DNA from: CBDHFN01 sp965262605 | GTDB taxonomy: Bacteria > Pseudomonadota > Alphaproteobacteria > JASGCL01 | Reading direction: 5' to 3' | Length of the DNA stretch: 64,000 nucleotides | NCBI GenBank assembly: GCA_965262605.1 | Contig: CBDHFN010000003.1 | Coordinates: 558,001 to 622,000, forward strand | Part shown: positions 61,152 to 64,000 of the stretch, piece by piece | Layout: each line of letters begins with the position of its first letter | Position numbering within the stretch: position 1 is the stretch's first letter | Made by a program: the position numbers and the translations under genes | Notes under the pieces: generated by a model | What the model saw: only the letters and a program-made list of their open reading frames with translations | The model's database searches: none | Told to the model about the DNA's origin: nothing

Positions 61152-62645
61152 TTATAAAATTTTAATGGTCGCCATCATGCCATTATCTTCGTGGTCAAGA
61201 ATATGGCAATGCACCATTTTAAGTCCCTTTGTTTTTTGTTGCATCGCAAGCGTGATAATTTCACCTTTGCGAATATTCATGGTATCTTTCCATGCCAAAA
61301 AAGCAGCTGGTGTTGTTTGTTCATTAAAATTTGAAGCCAAAACTTGAAATTGTCCGCCATGAAAATGAATCGGATGATCCATATCGGTCGGGTTGATGAT
61401 TTCAAATAAAATAATATCATGGGCATTAAATTCAAAATCAACGCGGTTAATATCAAACGGCTTGCCATTTATTAAAAAACTCATGGTCATATCTGCCATA
61501 TTCGCGTGATTCATGCTTGCCATATTCGCGTGATTCATTATCATTGATTCGCCAAGGGTAATTTTAGCGGATTTGTTGGCTTTGGGCAATGGTGTAATGG
61601 TTGTTAATTTTTCTGGAATAATGCTGTTTTTGGCAATTTCATTGGTAAAATTAACTTGGCAAATCGGCATATCATAATTTTTTGCAATTTTGCCACCCAT
61701 TAGCCCCCTGTCGTATAGGCGATTTTTCAATTTGAATTTGCTGGTTATATCACCGCTAAACTCTACTATAACATCAATTCGTTCCGCGGGTGATAAGAAT
61801 ATTTCATTTATCACCACGGGTTTTTCAAGATAACCACCATCAGTGCCAATTTGGGTTATTTTTGCGTGATTTTTCGGGTTTTCATCAATAAAATTTAAGG
61901 ATAAATATCTTGAAGCACAGGCGTTAATTATGCGGAATCTCACATTGCTGTTTTGGGGGAAATCAAGCACGGGATTTAATTGCCCATTGACTAAAATATA
62001 TTGCCCCTCGCGTCCATTGGCGGTATCTATCATGGACGCGCTTAATGCGATTTGCCCATTTTGTAAAGAAATATCGGTGATAATAAGAATTTTTTCTATA
62101 ATATCATCGCTTATTGGTGAATTTTTTTCGCGCACCACCAATGCTCCTGCTAATCCGCGGGCGACATGCTGCGAAGTTTTATGATGCGGGTGCGGGTGAT
62201 ACCAATAAAGCCCGCTGGCGTCATCGGGAATTGTCAATATAATGGTTGATTCCGTGTTGGGCGCGATTAAAATATCGGGATTACCATCATAAATTGGGTC
62301 AACATCTAAACCATGCCAATGGATATTAGTTGCTTCGGGTAATAAATTTTTAATATGAACAAAATATGTTTCACCAGCATTAAGCTCAATCATCGGGGCG
62401 GGATATTGATTATTAAAGCTGAAAATTTTTGTGTTATCGCCAAAATTATCAATGATGATTTCGCTGATGGTTAAATTAAGAATATTTTGATTTTTTTCAT
62501 TTTTAACGGCTTTAAGCGGTATTAAATCCAAAAATTTTTTTGATTCGGGGATATTTGCAGATTTGGTGAAATAATATGCACCACCCCCCAAAATAGCAAC
62601 CCCGCTTATCGCAATTGCTGATGTTAAAATTTTTCTACGATTCAT
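61152..62645 (-). CDS. Periplasmic multicopper oxidase with a Met/His-rich loop
   Basis: The 497-residue three-domain laccase-type enzyme has a Tat-like signal (MNRRKILTSAIAISG). Its copper motifs are 'IHWHGLD', 'GLYWYHPHPHH', 'HPIHFHGGQF' and 'VHCHILDHEDNGMM' for the type 1, 2 and 3 sites. Between domains 2 and 3 lies a Met/His-rich insert with two copies of NHANMA(S/D)M, encoded by a 24-bp tandem repeat around 61498-61540. Such loops bind Cu+ in CueO-like cuprous or ferrous oxidases. It could protect from copper or oxidise Fe2+ for the FTR1 permease. Confidence 0.9.
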   Translation of the reverse strand: MNRRKILTSAIAISGVAILGGGAYYFTKSANIPESKKFLDLIPLKAVKNEKNQNILNLTISEIIIDNFGDNTKIFSFNNQYPAPMIELNAGETYFVHIKNLLPEATNIHWHGLDVDPIYDGNPDILIAPNTESTIILTIPDDASGLYWYHPHPHHKTSQHVARGLAGALVVREKNSPISDDIIEKILIITDISLQNGQIALSASMIDTANGREGQYILVNGQLNPVLDFPQNSNVRFRIINACASRYLSLNFIDENPKNHAKITQIGTDGGYLEKPVVINEIFLSPAERIDVIVEFSGDITSKFKLKNRLYDRGLMGGKIAKNYDMPICQVNFTNEIAKNSIIPEKLTTITPLPKANKSAKITLGESMIMNHANMASMNHANMADMTMSFLINGKPFDINRVDFEFNAHDIILFEIINPTDMDHPIHFHGGQFQVLASNFNEQTTPAAFLAWKDTMNIRKGEIITLAMQQKTKGLKMVHCHILDHEDNGMMATIKIL

Positions 62646-62679
62646 TGAATATGTTCCTAAAATTTATATAAAATAGAGC

Positions 62680-62695
62680 GAATTTCAAAATTCGG
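62680..62695. promoter_or_regulatory. Inverted repeat upstream of the multicopper oxidase
   Basis: CGAATTT and AAATTCG surround two bases, 35 bp before the oxidase start. It could be an operator for a metal-responsive regulator. It is not a Fur box. Confidence 0.35.
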
Positions 62696-62706
62696 ACTTT
62701 AAGTAA

Positions 62707-62740
62707 TTTTTTTCAAAAAAGTTAAATTTTTTGAAAAAAA
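62707..62740. repeat. Perfect 14-bp inverted repeat upstream of the transposase
   Basis: TTTTTTTCAAAAAA and its reverse complement are separated by GTTAAA. It lies between the oxidase and transposase genes. It may be a terminator that shields the transposase from outside transcription, as many insertion sequences have near their left end. Confidence 0.5.
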
Positions 62741-64000
62741 GGTTGAAATATGGTAAGTAATTTGATTCTATAGATTTGAAACAAAACCAACGACCTACCA
62801 TGAGAATGAAAATACAAAATTACCACCGCGTTTGTCAAGCAAAAAAAGCACAATTATCGTTATTTATTGTGTGTTATCACCCCAACGAATTTGTTGGGCG
62901 CAGTCATATTGCCTTGATGGATATTTTAAATTCGTTGGAATTAGAACGATTTGATTACGGCAATACCGCCCGAGTTGGACGCCCCAGCAAAGACAGGGTG
63001 GCGATGTTGCGCAGTTTTATCGCACAAAAATTCTTAAAAATAAGCGAAATGAACGGCTTAATTGAAATATTAAAAGGCGACAGGGTGTTGCGCAATATTT
63101 GCGGTTGGCATAATATTAAAGATGTGCCGTCAGAGGCAACATTTTCAAGGTTTTTGAACGAAATTAGCGCCAAAGAAATTATGGAGAAAATTTTTGAAAC
63201 TAATAAGAATGAGTGGCTTTTGGATAAATATTTTTTTCATACCAGCATAGATGCTACGACTTTGGCGGTGCGCGGGCGTTCGGGGTATAGGCCGGTCGCA
63301 AAATCAGCAAAAATCACACATAAAAAAGGTCGCCCCAAAATTGGTGAAACCCGCCCAGCTAAGGAATTAAGCGTCATAGAAAAACAAAGAACAATGACCA
63401 GTGAGGCGGGTTTTTCTTTGGTCAAACAGGGGCTTGATTTTGGCACAAAACGCAACAGCCAAGGATTCCAAGAAACAATATTTGGGATAAAAATTCATGC
63501 CGAAGTCGCGGGTAATGGCTTGCCCGTTAATATTCACATATCCGCCGCCAGCGTGCATGACAGCCAAGTTGCCATACCCTTAATGAAGAAAAACTCTTTG
63601 ATTTTTAGTCGTGGATTTCATTTGATGGATGCGGGATATGACGATAAAAATATTCGCGAATTTATGCCTTTGTCAATTATTGATTTTAATCATCGCCGTA
63701 ATAAAAATAAAGATATCGTCCAGCAAAAATTCACCGAACAAGAGGCTTTAATATATAATTATCGGGGCAATGTTGAACGATTTAACAGCGAAATCAAGAA
63801 AATATTAAACACGAAATACCTCAATGCCACCAACTTTGCAAAAGCGAAATCTCATATTTATGGCGCAGTTTTATTGATTTTGGCAAAATACCACCAAAAA
63901 ACTTAAAATTAAACCTTAAACCACATATAAAAAATGAAATTTTTAGTCAATACACCATCATTGCGCCAAAAAATCAAAAAAATATCACGAAATTTGCTGG
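62740..64000 (+). mobile_element. Insertion sequence of the IS5/IS1182-like DDE type (ends not defined)
   Basis: A complete transposase gene fills 62800-63906. I could not find convincing terminal inverted repeats or a target-site duplication; the right end may lie beyond the window. The borders given are therefore approximate. Confidence 0.55.
62800..63906 (+). CDS. DDE transposase, IS5/IS1182-like
   Basis: The 368-residue transposase has an N-terminal part like InsH/DUF772 ('RPSKDRVAMLRSFIAQKFLKISEMNGLIEIL...SEATFSRFLNEI'). The catalytic core follows: Asp in 'SIDATTLAV', Asp in 'LMDAGYDDKNIRE' and Glu in 'RGNVERFNSEIKK'. All three catalytic residues are present and the frame is intact, so the element may be active. 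The upstream TTG at 62776 is less likely as start than the ATG at 62800. It lies divergent from the multicopper oxidase. Confidence 0.88.
   Translation: MRMKIQNYHRVCQAKKAQLSLFIVCYHPNEFVGRSHIALMDILNSLELERFDYGNTARVGRPSKDRVAMLRSFIAQKFLKISEMNGLIEILKGDRVLRNICGWHNIKDVPSEATFSRFLNEISAKEIMEKIFETNKNEWLLDKYFFHTSIDATTLAVRGRSGYRPVAKSAKITHKKGRPKIGETRPAKELSVIEKQRTMTSEAGFSLVKQGLDFGTKRNSQGFQETIFGIKIHAEVAGNGLPVNIHISAASVHDSQVAIPLMKKNSLIFSRGFHLMDAGYDDKNIREFMPLSIIDFNHRRNKNKDIVQQKFTEQEALIYNYRGNVERFNSEIKKILNTKYLNATNFAKAKSHIYGAVLLILAKYHQKT

Noticed and set aside
62646..64000. Defined terminal inverted repeats of the insertion sequence
   Set aside because: I compared sequence left of 62800 with the reverse complement right of 63906 and found no convincing match or target duplication.
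1..64000. Reassigned TGA codon (code 4)
   Set aside because: Several genes end in TGA at ATGA overlaps (smpB, the pot genes, the ABC ATPase), with normal protein lengths, so TGA is a stop.

Overview
The window is AT-rich, densely coded Gram-negative DNA. The fused ispDF gene, the MutL with an intact endonuclease motif, the NDUFAF5/BioC-like methyltransferase, the PotABC-type importer and the MttB/DMGDH-type methylamine genes together suggest an alphaproteobacterium, probably a marine or aquatic one that lives on osmolytes and polyamines. No 16S rRNA gene is present, so this placement is inference. TGA is used as a stop codon (for example in the ATGA overlaps at smpB and the pot genes), so the code is the standard bacterial one.

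Layout. 1-6.4 kb: the tail of an amino-acid binding protein, a nicotinate phosphoribosyltransferase, a beta-barrel protein, ispDF, a membrane desaturase, an FTR1 iron permease behind a perfect Fur box, a degenerate methyltransferase and tRNA-Leu(UAA). 6.4-14.3 kb: a mosaic repeat, then a DMGDH/sarcosine-dehydrogenase-like flavoprotein, an 8-oxoguanine-deaminase-like amidohydrolase, a SPOR lipoprotein and rmuC. 14.3-21.8 kb (mostly minus strand): an AsmA-like giant, an EamA transporter, cysK, rph, a choline-sulfatase-like gene and a small ORF. 21.9-28.2 kb: two arrays of a 206-257 bp hairpin-prone repeat in opposite orientation, bracketing a DegT aminotransferase, a lone DmsC-type anchor, an Asn/Asp-rich protein and flgB-flgC. 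28.6-35 kb: an mttB-like gene with kbl and tdh, then nadD, dprA and a Tat-exported polyamine-type binding protein. 35-42.4 kb: aconitase, a Gfo/Idh oxidoreductase and potCBA. 42.4-52.4 kb: rbfA, the complete GDP-L-fucose pathway (gmd diverging from manC-fcl), then a polysaccharide/envelope operon. 52.4-64 kb: mutL, a GT2, a puuA-like glutamate-amine ligase, smpB with a short RNase E/G-like gene, degP, an ABC ATPase, tRNA-Leu(CAG), tRNA-Glu(UUC), a Met/His-rich multicopper oxidase and a DDE transposase.

How the genes fit together. The choline-sulfatase, the MttB homologue, the DMGDH-like flavoprotein and Kbl/Tdh can be read as parts of a route from choline sulfate and methylated glycines towards glycine, acetyl-CoA and one-carbon units. 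PotABC, the separate binding protein and the PuuA-like ligase suggest polyamine uptake and breakdown. FTR1 plus a multicopper oxidase could form a ferroxidase-coupled iron import pair, although they lie 56 kb apart. manC, gmd and fcl supply GDP-fucose, which the nearby glycosyltransferases may use.

The least explained parts are the non-coding ones: the two inverted arrays with paired short-repeat blocks that appear to co-vary, a second mosaic repeat family at about 6.5, 42.5 and 46.6 kb, and a triplicated gene tail at 5.47-5.53 kb. No complete new defence or enzymatic system could be demonstrated. The array region around flgBC is the best candidate for something undescribed.
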